A program made the position numbers and the translations under genes. DNA of 64,000 nucleotides from Asterias amurensis (lineage: Eukaryota > Echinodermata > Asteroidea > Forcipulatida > Asteriidae): the NCBI RefSeq assembly GCF_032118995.1, contig NC_092653.1, positions 25,625,202 to 25,689,201 on the forward strand, given 5' to 3'. Below, in pieces: positions 54,801-64,000 of this stretch (positions are counted from its first letter, which is position 1; each line of letters begins with the position of its first letter). The notes beneath the pieces are model-generated. The model searched no databases. It worked only from the letters and a program-made list of their open reading frames with translations, and was not told the DNA's origin.

Positions 54801-57800
54801 GAAATCAGCCACGATCAAGCTTGTGTGTCAAGCTTTACAGGTTTTAAATATTTTGAGATGAAATGTTAGTATTTTTTGTGTGTAGTCAACTCACATACAT
54901 GTACATTGAGTTCGAGTCAAAGTGTTTAAAGTCATTTGGGTCAAGTTATACCAGTCACTTAGTTTAAGTCCAAGTTTGAGTCACAAGTCACTTTATATTT
55001 ATAATTTGTTTATTAAATCATTAGAAAAATAATCAAACTGTGACACGAATACTTGCATCAGTTAGTTGATTTATATGATGGAACACATTTTGCTTACCAT
55101 CTAGTTAAGTCAAGATAGTTGAGATCTTGAAACGTTCACTCTCGAAAATCATATGATTTTCCGTAAAACCTGTGATGCTTTTTAATCAAATTCAAGCAGT
55201 AGGGCGATCTACCGAGTACCAGGCATTGAACTTCGCTAACCGGTAACCAACTTGTGGACTCGGTTGGGCTTTGGTTGGGGTCGCCAAAACGCACTCTCGT
55301 CTAAACTAAACATGAACATTACAGTAACACTACTGTTTACTCTATGGAGCTAGGACTAGATTAAAAAACATAACAATGGTGTTACTACTCATGTGTAGTG
55401 GTGTTTACTGTTACTATAAATATAAAACAATAACTCAAAAATAAATGATGAATTTAAAACCACATTTTTTTCTCTCTGCCACCTGCTTACCATCATCTAT
55501 TCCATAGGGTGGCCCATTGTTGTTGGTTGCAGGCGGTGCGCTGGTTGTAGCAGAGGCTAGCACGACAAACAATAAAACTAACAAACTCCCCACGCTGTAC
55601 TTTAAGTTTATACTGGATTCGGTCATGCTTTTGTTTGGTGGTTAAACTCAACAGAACCGGTAGTTTTTTTAGCAAAGTTGACAATAATTGTTGATGGTCG
55701 AGTTGACTTTTTTTCAACCAGGTCAACAATACAGCCTCAAAAAGTGCGAAAATACTTCGATTGAAATTATGAACTTGTTGTAGTAAGCTCAATTCAAAGA
55801 CAACACAACGGAGTAATGTGAATAAATATAACTGTAAACAGCTCAGCAGTGATTTATCGGGCACAAAATTAAATTACTGCGAAGTGATTCATCGTGACTG
55901 TACCGCGCCGCGGGTACATACATATACCAGTATACATACACACAGTCCAGAGAAGGCCGTAAGTACGTAGTGCATGATTTGACTTTTGACCTTGCTGACT
56001 TGATCAAGGGGAGCAACCCCTAGAAAATACGGGTAACCTTACTGGTAAAACTACATTTTAAATAGATCTATTTATTTTCTACTGTTTACAGTTAAATAAA
56101 ATATGGATATAAATAATCAAAAATGCAGTCATTAATTACTGCAATATTTTCAATCGAAATGTTCACAGTATAAATTTAACCAAAGTACTTGGAAGGGAAA
56201 AACAAATTCACGTGACCGAAGCAAGTTTTATACAAAATTTGAACATTTACATGTATCAGGATTTTAAAACTAATTTCTTGTATAATTATTGTTGAATTAT
56301 TTGGTATTTTGCACTTTATGCTATGTATTAAATGGGGAGTTCAGTTGACAAACTTCGCAACTATGCACCAAAAATACAACAATATTTTTGGTATGAACTG
56401 CTCATAAAAGAAGAAAGAGGGCGGTAGACAGCACAACCAGAGTTTTTGAAAAAAACATTTTAGCGCTATATCGTCCAGCACTGGAGATCGGGAGTGCACC
56501 CAAATAATAATGTAGCTAAAGAACCGTAAAAACGTAAGGCTAGTCATAAGTTAAGACGTTCGATTCGAAACCCCTTACTCACGTTTGGTTTCGAAGACGG
56601 TATTCATTCTCACTTGATGTTTCCAAAATATGCATACAAAAATCTGCGATTTATTTTGCTCTATATGGGTCATCGAAGTTGCAAACAACAAAATGACAGA
56701 GAAAACAACCTTTTTGAACAAAACTGCTTTCAAATGCCTGACAAAGGCTTCAGGCTACTAGGCCTGAAGTCTTTCTCAGATTCAAATATTTTAGTAAGGA
56801 ATTACTTCTTTCTCAAAAACTACGCTACTTCAGAGGGAGTCGTTTCTCACAATGTGTTATACTATCAACGGCTCTCCATATACTCGTTACCAAGTAAGTT
56901 TATGTGATAATGAACATTTTGATGCATTACAAAATGTTTGCCTTTAATTAGTGCGCTGCATGCAAAGGGTGCTCGAGACGTCAGTTTTGGTGGTCATGGT
57001 CGGCAATACCCCGTCTGGCCCTCACCCTACATGCTAAGCCACCAGCTGATACCCATAATGTTCAAAGATTTTGCCTCCCCTGCACCTTCTTCTGCCGTGT
57101 CCTCGTGCGCGGCTGGCACAACATCAGGAGTGGCGTACAATCAAACCACCCGCAGACAGGCTACAACCATGGAGGAAACCCAGGCCTGATACTTCACGGT
57201 GGTACACCGAAGGCGATTGCCTCCACACCCCCTGCCATATTGCCCTTGAAAAGTTCCAAGATAAATTTACAATTTCCTAGTAGGGTGCCCTTTACCAAGG
57301 AGAAAATGCCTTGGCGCCCTAGCCCTAAAAAAAAAACACCACACACACAGGTCTGCAACCGTAAACGTTTTTCACAGGTTGGAAAGAAAATTAGGCGGCC
57401 ATTTTGCGCGTTCACCACGTGTAGCAAACACCGGAAGGTTAGCATGCCTTTTCATTTGCGTATGGTTAAAGCAGCGCTATGAAATAATATTTAAAGTCGT
57501 ACAGTAAGCACAAAATTGGCCGTTAAGCTGCTCGATGAATTTGGGCCCTGCAAAGGCTACATCTCTACTACAGAGGCTATTGAACCTGTATGTCCAAGCA
57601 TAGGGCATGGAGGTTCTACCTCCATGCATAGAGCATAGAGCAAGTAGAAGTCTTACAACAAGCTGCAATAACTACTGCTTGATCGGTCATTATCCAGGGC
57701 GGGAATCATTGATCTTTGGTGTGGGACAAAAGCCGAGGTTAGGGCATCCATTTGTGGCTTTTCGCAGAGCCGCAATCCCAAGGGAACTGAAAGGGAAACA

Positions 57801-60800
57801 CGCACGTCACGGGAGTGGCGAAGCAACAAGGGCATTTTCCAGCTTGTTACGCAATGCCAAACCAATCAGAAACGACAGGGTCCATATTCTGCCAAGGATA
57901 ATATTGATCCTTCATTCTTATATTATTTATAAACGTAGTTTCCAAGCTTGTTTCACAATGAATTCACTTTCATGGTGTCTGGTTGATATCTTTTTAGTCC
58001 GCTGGGCGCCCTGAACCCCCCCCCCCCCTCCATCAATGATGGTGTTTTAGCGAGGAACAAAGTTGGCTATTTACAAGGTATGCGTGACTTCAATTACCAT
58101 GACACAGGTAAACATTGAAGTTCCTTGCCCCCACCTCCCCACCGGTCCTGCCTCTGGCGCTCTCAAGCACGTTGCAATTAGCTCTCTACTGATCATCCTT
58201 GAGCCTAGCCCCAACGTCCGGTTCCAAGTGAAGCGAATCGGTCGGACACTAAACAACTTTTTTATTTGAAATACTCTTTCAAAGGGAAAGTGATTTTTGT
58301 AATCACTCTTAAAGTTAATGGCAATACAAATAGTTCACTAGAAGCATACAGCAGATTTCGATAGGATAAAGCATTTTGAGAAAAATTTCACTTCAAAATA
58401 ATGCGGTAAAAAGATAACAATTTGTGTGCCCCCAAAAATGTAATCAGATAGTGGAATTATGATTCTTCCTGTGTGGGCATTCGCTCCGGATTCTCGGCGG
58501 CATCAGAAACGCGACAACCCTTTTAAATGAAACTTTTAGATGTTTGTGGATAAACAATTATCTGCAATAATAATATACGATAAAAGCAATCGAACGGCTC
58601 CCAAAATCAAAGGTATACTTCGCATTTAAACGGTTTGTTTCCAGGCCTGGGGTCGATTTCACAAAGAGTTAGGACTCGTCTTATCTCGAGTTAAGACGAG
58701 TAACTCGTCTTAACTTAGGATTAATCTTAAGGTCCGCATGCTGCAGTGCAGGGTTGGGACTCGACCTGAGTCATAAGATTTAGTCTTAAGTTAGGAAGAG
58801 TTTTGTGAAATCGACGGCTGGGTGATTATTCAAAATACTCGTTGGCAAAAAGACTACTTTTGTAACGGTCGCTATGGAGAGCTGTTGCAAGTATGAACAA
58901 ATTGTGAGAAACGTATTACAGTTTTTGGGAATGAGGTAATTTCTCACTCAGATAATTCAGCTGAAACCTTTCATCTGAAAACACACACAGGCTACTGCAA
59001 CAAGGGTGTTTTTTCTTGTATCATTCTCCTGCTAATTCGAGGACCAACTGAGCCCAACTTTTCATGATCACAGGTTTGTTGCTTTATGCATTATGTTGGA
59101 ATACACCAAGTGAGAATACTAGTCTTTTACAAAATACCAATCGTGTCCAGTGCATTTAAATGGCTTCCAAAACACTTGAGGCGAGGCAAGGTGAGCGAAC
59201 GGAAGTTGGTTTAAAGCTTTGGGTCGCCGATGGCCGACCGATTCGTTTCGCTTACTAACAAAACTTAGGACCCGAAGTCTGGTCAAGGATTCCGAGCTTT
59301 GCCACAGCAGGGGCAACCTTGGGTCGTTATGCGCATTTATGATTTCAAGATTTGTGTGAAAATACAAATCAAGGGTTGTCCAAAGTTTGAGTGGCCAGGG
59401 CAAGGTCGTTTCCCATGTATGGGTAATTTGTCCCCTTTACATTGTTGTTCTTCCAGGTGTGGATTTCACAAAGATTTAGTCTCGAGTGAGGACAAGTTCC
59501 TAACTTGGGACTATTAATATTTCCCGGTTAGGACTTGTCCTAACTCATTTGTGAAATCGACACCTGGTCTGCTGGTTGGAGCTAAGATTCGCATGGTGCC
59601 GTCGATAATTCCTTTGGTACATCGCGAACTCATGGGATGTTAAGTCCAGTCATAATATTCTGTGTCATGCAACTGCTGGCCACTTCACAAATCTACAAAG
59701 TTTTCTTGAAAGACTCCTAGAAACAATAATATACCTTTCAGAGGTAGAGGGAAACCCCTAACTTTCCCATACTTAAAGACGCTATTATCCTTGAGCACAT
59801 AAGTAATGCCTCACTTAAATCCTCTGAAGAATACCTAAGATATCAGCTCACAATGAAGATACAATAAAGGAAGCCTTTACCATGGATTACAATTGAGGAT
59901 AGAAAAGATTAACAATAGATCTAAAGAATGGGTTCTTTTAAAGGAACACGTTGCCTTGGATCGGTCGAGTTGGTCTTTGAAAAGCGTTCTGTAACCGTTT
60001 GCTATAAAATCGGTATGGTAAGAAAGTTGTTGTAAAAGTAGAATACAATGATCTACACAAATATGCCTCGAAATTGGGTGGTTTTCGTTTTACCTTGTCG
60101 ACAAATACGTTCGGCCATTTATGGGAGTCAAAAATTTGACTCCCATAAATGGCCGACCGTGTTAGTTCGCGACGTAAAATGAAAACCGTGCAATTTTGAG
60201 TGATACGTGTGTGGATCATTATATTCTACTTTTAAAACATCTTTCTAACCATATGCATTTCATAACAAACGGTTTCAAACGCTTTTCATAGACCAACTCG
60301 TCCGATCCGAGGCAACGTGTTCCTTTAAGTGCACTACCAATCCTAGTACAAGGACCTATGACCATTAATGTTTTATACAAACTTCTCCTTTATCCAGCAA
60401 GAGTCTGGAAATGTCTAGTTATGCACCAGTACACACTTGAATAAATGTGTTGTTTGAACTAGGACAATTTGTTCAAGGACAGTCTTTTTATAACTGGTAA
60501 ACTGACACACAAATCTGGTTTTATCAAGGTTGGTTGAATGGTGGACACAGAAAAAATCTTTCTGGAAAGTTGTGAGAAAAAAACACTTTGTGTTTCTATT
60601 GAATCTCGGGTGTCATGGCCGAGTGATAAGAGCACCGAATTCAAGTTCTGGTGGTTAAGTCACCATAATAATCCTGGTTGTGAAACTTGTGTGTTGTTTG
60701 AACTAGGACAATTTGTTCAAGGACAGTCTTTTTATAACTGGTAAGCTGACACACAAATCTGGTTTTATCAAGGTTGGTTGAATGGTGGACACAGAAAAAA

Positions 60801-63217
60801 TCTTTCTGGAAGGTTGTGAGAAAAAAACACTTTGTGTTTCTATTGAATCTCTCGCAATCACCAAATTATATCAAGCAGTACACAGCATCACCAAGTGGCG
60901 AAAGATCATAAGTTGGGTGTCATGGCCGAGTGATAAGAGCACCGAATTCAAGTTCTGGTGGTTAAGTCACCATAATAATCCTGGTTGTGAAACTTGTGTT
61001 CTTGAGCAAGATCTTTACATCGGAGTGTGGGTTTGAATCCCAGTTGCGATACTCGTGTTCTTGAGCAAGAAACTTTACTATAAATGCTTCCCTCCACCCA
61101 AAAGTAAGTGGGTACCTGTGAGGGCAGGGTTGGTTCTTTTAATTGATTTAGCTAACAGTAGCGCATATTTGTTGCACAGGCTATATACTCCCCCAGGGAG
61201 CTGAGGTGGTTTAAGGAATCAATTAAATGGCCCGGTGACCGGGGTAATGATGTTGTTCTTTTTAAATTACTCTGCGTACGTATTTAGTTAAAATCCGGAT
61301 CTCTGAAATCATGCTTGAGAAAGTTTGAGTGGCCAAAGGGCAAGGTCGTTCATCCGCTGGATTTTTTACAACATAGACTAGTCCACTGTCTCAAGGGAAT
61401 TGCCCATTGTCTCATCAATTAAACTAAATGCAGTACTGTCATCGTGTCCAAAACTTTTCAACAGAGAATTTCATTCTTTCCAACTAGCTAAGTCAAGTAG
61501 TGCCAAGGCGATTCTTTCTATTTTTGGTAAAAATCTTGTTGCTTTGGTGATGCAAAATTCAAAACATTAAAACAAATGTTGTCAAGTCTATGTCATGAGT
61601 CACAAATGTCAAGTTTGAGTCACAAGTCACTCCTGATAATAAAGCATATTAATAATAAAAAAGACACATATCCATCAATGTTTCATTTAAATGAAGAAAA
61701 GTGTTTGGGGAAACTTGTTATGAGTTGTTACTGTAATAAAAATAGCACGTTTTCCCAGCATAAACAATGTAGGCACATACAACAACAAAAAGGTTCTATT
61801 TTGTTAATGTATTTTTTTGTAAGTCTCCTTTATGAAGACGATAAGGATCAGGGTTCCTTGAAACCGTTATTGATAAATATAAATTAGAAGTTGATTAGTT
61901 TTCACAGTTCAACACCTTTTGTGATTCAACATCTTTTGTGCAGAACCTATACATTTGGAAAACACATTATGTTTGATTCAGTCCACTCATTACATACAGG
62001 TGGTCAGGTTGGCGTAGTGGTATCTTTCTTAGCCTTTCACCTCTGGAACCCTGGTTCAAATCCTGCCATGGGCACTTTGTGACTGCATGGGTTTCCCTGG
62101 AATAACTCTCTAAGGTTTTCCTCCCACATCTAAAACTGAAACTTCCTTCGTTGTCTTCTCTCCATTTGGGTTTTTGACTATTAAAGTGATTCAGCTTTTA
62201 TGGGAGTTCTTGGCTTCACAATCAGAATTAATCAATGAAAATGAAAATGAGACAGTTAAGGCGAATGGTTGCACTTCTTGTGAAAGGTTTCTCTTGGTAA
62301 AGTATAAAGACCTCCCAAAAATGATTTCTTTGCCCCTCCTTCCCCCGAATGAAAATGTCCAGAAATATCACATTCTAAAAACTTGAGTCAAATTAAATGG
62401 ATGTTAAAGACACTGGACACTATTGGTAGTTGTCAAAAACCAGTCTCAACATATGCATAAAATAACAACTGTGAAAATTTGGGCACAATTGGTCGTCGAA
62501 GATGTGAGATAATAATGAAAAAAAAACACCCTTGTCTCACAAAGTTGTGTGCTTTCAGATGCTTGAAATCAAGTTCGTGGAAAATTACTTCTTTCTCGAA
62601 ACCTACGTCACTTCAGAGGGAGCCGTTTCTCACAATGTTTTATACTATCAACAGCTCTCCATTGCTTGTTACACAGTAAGTTTTTATGATAATAATTATT
62701 TTGAGTAATTACCAATAGTGTCCACTGCCTTTGAATCTAGGATAAGATAAAAATTACTCACTTGGAAGTGGATTGATACTAATTGCAGAATTAGATTTGA
62801 CTTGCGACAGTTCCAGCTCCACTTTATGGTACTCAAATATATCTCGCTTTTTCGTAACTGAAAGAAGGGGAGAAAATACTTGTTAAACTAATTCAATACA
62901 AAAACAGGATTTTAATAGTTTCCTGTTTATGTTTGTTGTACTGTCATTATTTTAGCCTTCGTATGGAACTTCATACTAAACAAGTTAATATCTTTTAATT
63001 ATTCAAAGTTAAAAAGCTATTAAAATTGACTCTTAAGTTTGAGTTCTAAATTCTTAACTAAACGTAAAGAATCAAAGTTAAAATCTTAATTAGGTATGGT
63101 ACGTAAAATACACAAAGACTTACATGGTGCAATTATTTTATCAATGTAATAGGCATCAGCTAATCCCACTTTCACTGGATGTCCATTGTCTGATATACTC
63201 GGAACTGGAACTGGAAT
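51745..63217 (-). CDS. plxdc: Plexin-domain-containing (PLXDC/TEM7-like) transmembrane protein, 3' portion
   Basis: Single-pass type I membrane protein of the PLXDC1/PLXDC2 family. Vertebrate members are cell-surface proteins linked to endothelial and ligand-receptor functions. Exons in transcript order are 63124-63217, 62762-62857, 54624-54766, 54003-54156, 53439-53537, 52961-53074, 52487-52650 and 51745-51843, and every junction keeps phase. Order of domains: end of the nidogen-like domain (GHPVKVGLADAYY), linker FEYHKVELELS ... NPLPTC, PSI domain with eight cysteines, Ser/Thr/Pro linker, two EGF-like domains, membrane helix followed by YRHPTSPSGLFIIE (family hallmark), and a short basic tail. 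The N-terminal exons lie beyond base 64000. Introns carry SINEs and MITEs. Identification rests on recalled family motifs and is strong. Confidence 0.9.
52042..52445 (-). mobile_element. tRNA-derived SINE, family 1 (minus, in PLXDC intron)
   Basis: On the minus strand: head GCTTAGCTGATAAGAACACC, CTGATCAGCGGAGTGTGGGT, a degraded B box (GGGTTCAAGC), body TGTCCTTATGAAAGACACTT, and 3' end GCGCCACTGAGTGACGGACT ... GAGCGCTGTATAAGAATCC. It is almost full length and lies just downstream of the membrane-helix exon. Confidence 0.85.
52487..52650 (-). CDS. plxdc: PLXDC exon: transmembrane segment
   Basis: 164 nt, phase 1 in and phase 0 out (GAG|GTAAGT). It encodes EEVGITGSSRVSRQG, the hydrophobic helix LTVGAVVCITLIGLLICGLF, VWAVYA, then YRHPTSPSGLFIIE. 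The last motif corresponds to the juxtamembrane Y-HPTS...FFIE stretch of vertebrate PLXDC2. The acceptor reads TAGAAGAAG, a tandem AG that could add or drop one residue. Confidence 0.92.
52961..53074 (-). CDS. plxdc: PLXDC exon: second EGF-like domain
   Basis: 114 nt, symmetric phase 1. It encodes YVVRHCEAIHCKNGGTC, YEGISLHICDCMPGYSGLYC, D. Six cysteines show the C-x4-C-x5-C-x8-C-x-C-x8-C spacing of EGF domains. The symmetric phase fits exon shuffling. Confidence 0.92.
53439..53537 (-). CDS. plxdc: PLXDC exon: first EGF-like domain
   Basis: 99 nt, phase 1 at both ends. It encodes DDYCEGIVCQNGGEC, FEGFCNCPANFAGARC, QK, with six cysteines in EGF order. Borders are the acceptor TTGATCTTTCAG and the donor AGT|GTAAGG. 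Confidence 0.92.
53582..53905 (-). mobile_element. SINE (5'-truncated, minus) in PLXDC intron
   Basis: On the minus strand it runs from ACACTTGTGTCCCTGAGCAA through GGTTCTTGTGATTGATTTAG and CCCAGTGATCAGGGTAATAA to a repeated 3' end GAAATGCGCCATATAAGAAT, then TTATTATTAT. The tRNA head is missing. Confidence 0.8.
54003..54156 (-). CDS. plxdc: PLXDC exon: end of PSI and Ser/Thr/Pro linker
   Basis: 154 nt, phase 0 in and phase 1 out (CAG|GTACTG). It begins ENFVSEVTQCPGYTTMPAPT, giving the last PSI cysteine, then continues into a Thr/Pro/Gln-rich linker (STKQPQAKTG) likely to be O-glycosylated. Vertebrate PLXDC proteins also have a Thr-rich stalk here. Confidence 0.88.
54228..54500. mobile_element. 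MITE family D relative in PLXDC intron
   Basis: GTTAAAGGATTTTTACAAAA, CACAGATTTATTTAAAACTTACA, GATGATAGTAGGAAACAT and CCCTTGAAA resemble the left part of the element at 16-290. The right end is unclear. Confidence 0.45.
54624..54766 (-). CDS. plxdc: PLXDC exon: PSI domain
   Basis: 143 nt, acceptor TCTTTCCACAG, donor TCT|GTAAGT. It encodes CNLFASCDTCVSSDVSFNC, TWCKRLGRCSDGVDRSRQRW, QENSCGSS. Seven of the eight PSI cysteines and the FDR-RQ-W-like DRSRQRW motif match PLXDC1/2 closely. It accepts phase 1, so it can follow either the upstream exon at 62762-62857 (giving T-C) or the alternative exon at 55491-55626 (giving A-C). Confidence 0.95.
55491..55626 (-). CDS. plxdc: Alternative first exon with signal peptide (short PLXDC isoform)
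   Basis: ATG at 55624-55626 (context AAAGCATGACC) opens 45 codons plus one base: MTESSINLKYSVGSLLVLLF, VVLASATTSAPPATNNNGP, PYGIDD. The hydrophobic core plus ASA suits a cleavable signal peptide, followed by an Ala/Pro/Asn linker. The donor GATG|GTAAGC leaves phase 1, exactly what the PSI exon needs. Spliced to the six downstream exons it gives a complete 909-nt ORF (302 residues): secreted N-terminus, PSI, two EGF, membrane helix, tail. It lies inside the intron of the long form, so an internal promoter is implied. It could alternatively be the real start of a separate paralogue. Confidence 0.75.
55640..56590. other. Upstream of the internal first exon; no further gene seen
   Basis: This would hold the promoter of the short isoform. 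A GC patch (TACCGCGCCGCGGGTAC) lies at about 55900-55917. I see no convincing TATA box or other exon. Confidence 0.3.
56592..56948 (+). mobile_element. MITE family A, copy 6
   Basis: TATTCATTCTCACTTGATGT ... ATGCCTGACAAAGGCTTCAG ... ACTACGCTACTTCAGAGGGA and a degraded right end near TGCCTTTAATTA. Same subfamily as 41510-41891. Confidence 0.7.
57185..57325 (-). repeat. Dispersed repeat shared with 16815-17000 (minus)
   Basis: On the minus strand: CAAGGCATTTTCTCCTTGGT, AAAGGGCACCCTA, TCAAGGGCAATATGGCA, GGAGGCAATCGCCTTCGGTG and GTGAAGTATCAGGCCTGG. Confidence 0.55.
58649..58817. mobile_element. Palindromic MITE, family B, copy 2
   Basis: GGGGTCGATTTCACAAAGAG at the left and TTTTGTGAAATCGAC at the right, with TTAAGACGAGTAACTCGTCTTAA as an internal palindrome. 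It lies immediately beside MITE A copy 7. Confidence 0.8.
58820..59160 (-). mobile_element. MITE family A, copy 7 (minus)
   Basis: Reverse complement of the family: GAGAGCTGTTG, TTGTGAGAAACG, CACCAAGTGAGAATACTAGTC and a right end AATCGTGTCCAGTGCATTTAA. Confidence 0.75.
59456..59564. mobile_element. Palindromic MITE, family B, copy 3 (short)
   Basis: GTGTGGATTTCACAAAGATT ... AGGACTTGTCCTAACTCATT, TGTGAAATCGACACC. Shorter arms than the other copies. Confidence 0.75.
59936..60328. mobile_element. Long foldback MITE, family C (393 bp)
   Basis: TTTTAAAGGAACACGTTGCC at the left mirrors GGCAACGTGTTCCTTTAA at the right. Pairing continues inward (GATCGG.CGAGTTGGTC, AAAAGCGTT, AACCGTTTG, GTAGAATA, TTTTC.TTTTACG). 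The centre is a palindrome, CATTTATGGGAGTC / GACTCCCATAAATG, at about 60114-60152. It can fold into one long hairpin. Confidence 0.9.
60447..60860 (+). repeat. 242-bp direct duplication carrying a SINE head
   Basis: The block starting TGTGTTGTTTGAACTAGGAC and including GTGGACACAGAAAAAATCTT and TTGTGTTTCTATTGAATCT occurs at 60447 and 60689. Each copy is followed by a SINE head (GTGTCATGGCCGAGTGATAA), directly at about 60609 and after a 65-bp extra segment at about 60917. Confidence 0.8.
60917..61262 (+). mobile_element. tRNA-derived SINE, family 1 (plus)
   Basis: Head GTGTCATGGCCGAGTGATAA with CACCGAATTCAAGTTCTGGT and a B-box-like GGGTTTGAATCCC near 61028. The body GGGTACCTGTGAGGGCAGGG, TTAATTGATTTAGC and CCCAGGGAGCTGAGG matches the elements at 1905 and 53582. 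The 3' end is degraded. Confidence 0.75.
61992..62175 (+). mobile_element. tRNA-derived SINE, family 3
   Basis: A box TTGGCGTAGTGGT and B box GGTTCAAATCC about 35 bases apart, followed by GTTTCCCTGGAATAACTCTC and GGTTTTCCTCCCACATC. It lies in the long PLXDC intron. Confidence 0.75.
62404..62732 (+). mobile_element. MITE family A, copy 8
   Basis: TTAAAGACACTGGACACTAT to ATAGTGTCCACTGCCTTTG, with an internal deletion in the CTTGAAATC region. It lies 30 bp from the PLXDC exon at 62762-62857, within the intron. Confidence 0.85.
62762..62857 (-). CDS. plxdc: PLXDC exon: linker between nidogen-like and PSI domains
   Basis: 96 nt between acceptor CCCTTCTTTCAG and donor CCAA|GTGAGT, phase 1 at both ends. 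It encodes FTKKRDIFEYHKVELELSQ, VKSNSAISINPLPT. The (Y/F)EYH-VEL-(L/M)S- and PLPTC stretches are characteristic of PLXDC1/2 directly before PSI. Confidence 0.92.
63124..63217 (-). CDS. plxdc: PLXDC exon: end of the nidogen-like domain
   Basis: 94 nt, acceptor TTTTATGTACAG, donor CAT|GTAAGT, phase 0 in and phase 1 out. It encodes IPVPVPSISDNGHPVKVGLA, DAYYIDKIIAP. The NHPVKVGLSDA-like motif is the conserved end of the PLXDC extracellular nidogen-like region. Upstream exons are outside the window. Confidence 0.92.
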
Positions 63218-63279
63218 CTGTACATAAAAGAACAATCAGAAGAAAAAATGAGAATCATAATCAAGCCTACACTGGAGAG

Positions 63280-63540
63280 GTGGTGGCTAGGTTCTTCAGA
63301 AAATTCTTAAGAACATCAGATAACCACAACAAGAGGTCACTCTCTCAAGCTCTTCAAGCCATCCCTGAAGAAAAACATTGGTTGCAGGAAAAATTTCTTC
63401 ACCCAAAGAGTAATAAACATATGGAAGTCCCTTCCACAAGCTGTAGTGGATGCCAAAACTGTTGCAAGATTCAAGTCAAAACTGGATTCTCACTGGAAGG
63501 AGGAAAAAATAGGATATGGGGTCACAAAGGTTATGCCTAA
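63280..63540 (+). pseudogene. Non-LTR retrotransposon 3' end (ORF2 C-terminus remnant)
   Basis: One plus-strand frame reads NFFTQRVINIWKSLPQAVVD, AKTVARFKSKLDSHW, the classic last segment of LINE ORF2 proteins. The 138-codon ORF in another frame is a shadow. 5' truncated, it lies in the PLXDC intron in the opposite orientation to the gene. Confidence 0.75.
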
Positions 63541-63714
63541 TTAATCTACCCATTAAACTGTAATTAGTAGGACGTCGTAAGTGGTTAGTAGGTTCAAGAT
63601 GCAAACAATTTATGATTCTCCACACAAGTAATTCCAAGTTTCTGAAGAAGAGAAGGTTGATTCAAGCGCTGTAATTTACAGAATGTGGATTTGAATTCTG
63701 GCCTGGGGTGATTT

Positions 63715-63846
63715 TGACAAAGAGTTAAGACTAGTCTTATCTCAAGGAGTTACTCGACCTAACTTAGGACTAGCCATACGTTTTTAATATCTCCTAGGAC
63801 TAGGCCTAAGTTAGGACTAGTCTTAGCTCTGAGTGAAATCGACCCC
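63715..63846. mobile_element. Palindromic MITE, family B, copy 4
   Basis: GGGGTGATTTTGACAAAGAG ... GAGTGAAATCGACCCC termini with TTAGGACTAG arms and ATATCTCCTAGGACTAGG near the centre. Confidence 0.8.
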
Positions 63847-64000
63847 TGGTCAGTTGTGACATTGTGTTCTTGAGCAAGGCAATCTATCATAATGGCTTTA
63901 CTCCACCGTGGAGTACAATGTGAGAGCTATGGTGTAACATATGAAGAACTAGTCTTGAAGTCAAGATGATAATTGTTAAGCGCGGTGTGTAGTTACAGCG

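Noticed and set aside
55493..55864. 123-codon minus-strand ORF overlapping the signal-peptide exon
   Set aside because: It is in a different frame; the overlapping MTESSINLKYS frame has the signal peptide, donor and matching phase.
57105..57482. 125-codon ORF and its overlaps
   Set aside because: Overlapping ORFs in several frames, part of the region is a dispersed repeat shared with 16815-17000, and no domain is visible.
63124..63540. 138-codon plus-strand ORF
   Set aside because: It covers a PLXDC exon in antisense and an out-of-frame LINE tail whose true frame is different.

Overview
This is animal nuclear DNA, not bacterial. It is AT-rich and full of repeats, genes are split by GT/AG introns, and there are tRNA-derived SINEs, foldback MITEs, decayed non-LTR retrotransposons and several kilobase-scale tandem arrays. 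The protein content (a plexin-domain-containing receptor) and the look of the MITE families suggest a deuterostome marine invertebrate, most likely an echinoderm and possibly a sea star. That placement is inference and was not checked against a database.

The only gene I can name lies at the right end on the minus strand. It is a plexin-domain-containing (PLXDC/TEM7-like) single-pass membrane protein. Eight coding exons of the full-length form were read by hand with matching splice phases: 63124-63217, 62762-62857, 54624-54766, 54003-54156, 53439-53537, 52961-53074, 52487-52650 and 51745-51843. The 5' part of the gene lies beyond base 64000. An extra signal-peptide exon (55491-55626) sits inside the 8 kb intron and is in phase with the PSI exon. 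It predicts a complete 302-residue short isoform that lacks the nidogen-like domain. Two EGF-like domains, one per symmetric exon, are inserted between the PSI/linker region and the membrane helix.

The left half is mostly repeats: MITEs and SINEs (0-3.3 kb), a 30-bp minisatellite (3.3-5.6 kb), a 91-bp satellite (5.7-8.4 kb), a ~163-bp satellite (9.85-12.5 kb) and a graveyard of at least four non-LTR retrotransposons (14.7-21.5 kb). From 21.9 to 25.7 kb there is a possible plus-strand spliced microprotein (66 codons) whose middle exon was tandemly triplicated.

From 27.18 to 30.05 kb lies the most unusual element: 20 copies of a conserved ~57-bp cassette. As plus-strand RNA each can fold into a 12-bp hairpin, with one compensatory pair change. 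The first ten copies sit in divergent, irregular spacers and the last ten are in exact 143-bp register.

Further right come a 3.7-kb array of 33-bp repeats open in several frames (32.15-35.88 kb), two convergent tRNA-like units and telomere-like repeats (37.5-38.1 kb), a ~220-bp dimeric satellite (38.4-40.5 kb), a G-rich minisatellite (46.2-46.4 kb), many MITEs and SINEs, and then the PLXDC gene. Long stretches where I see no gene are listed as such.
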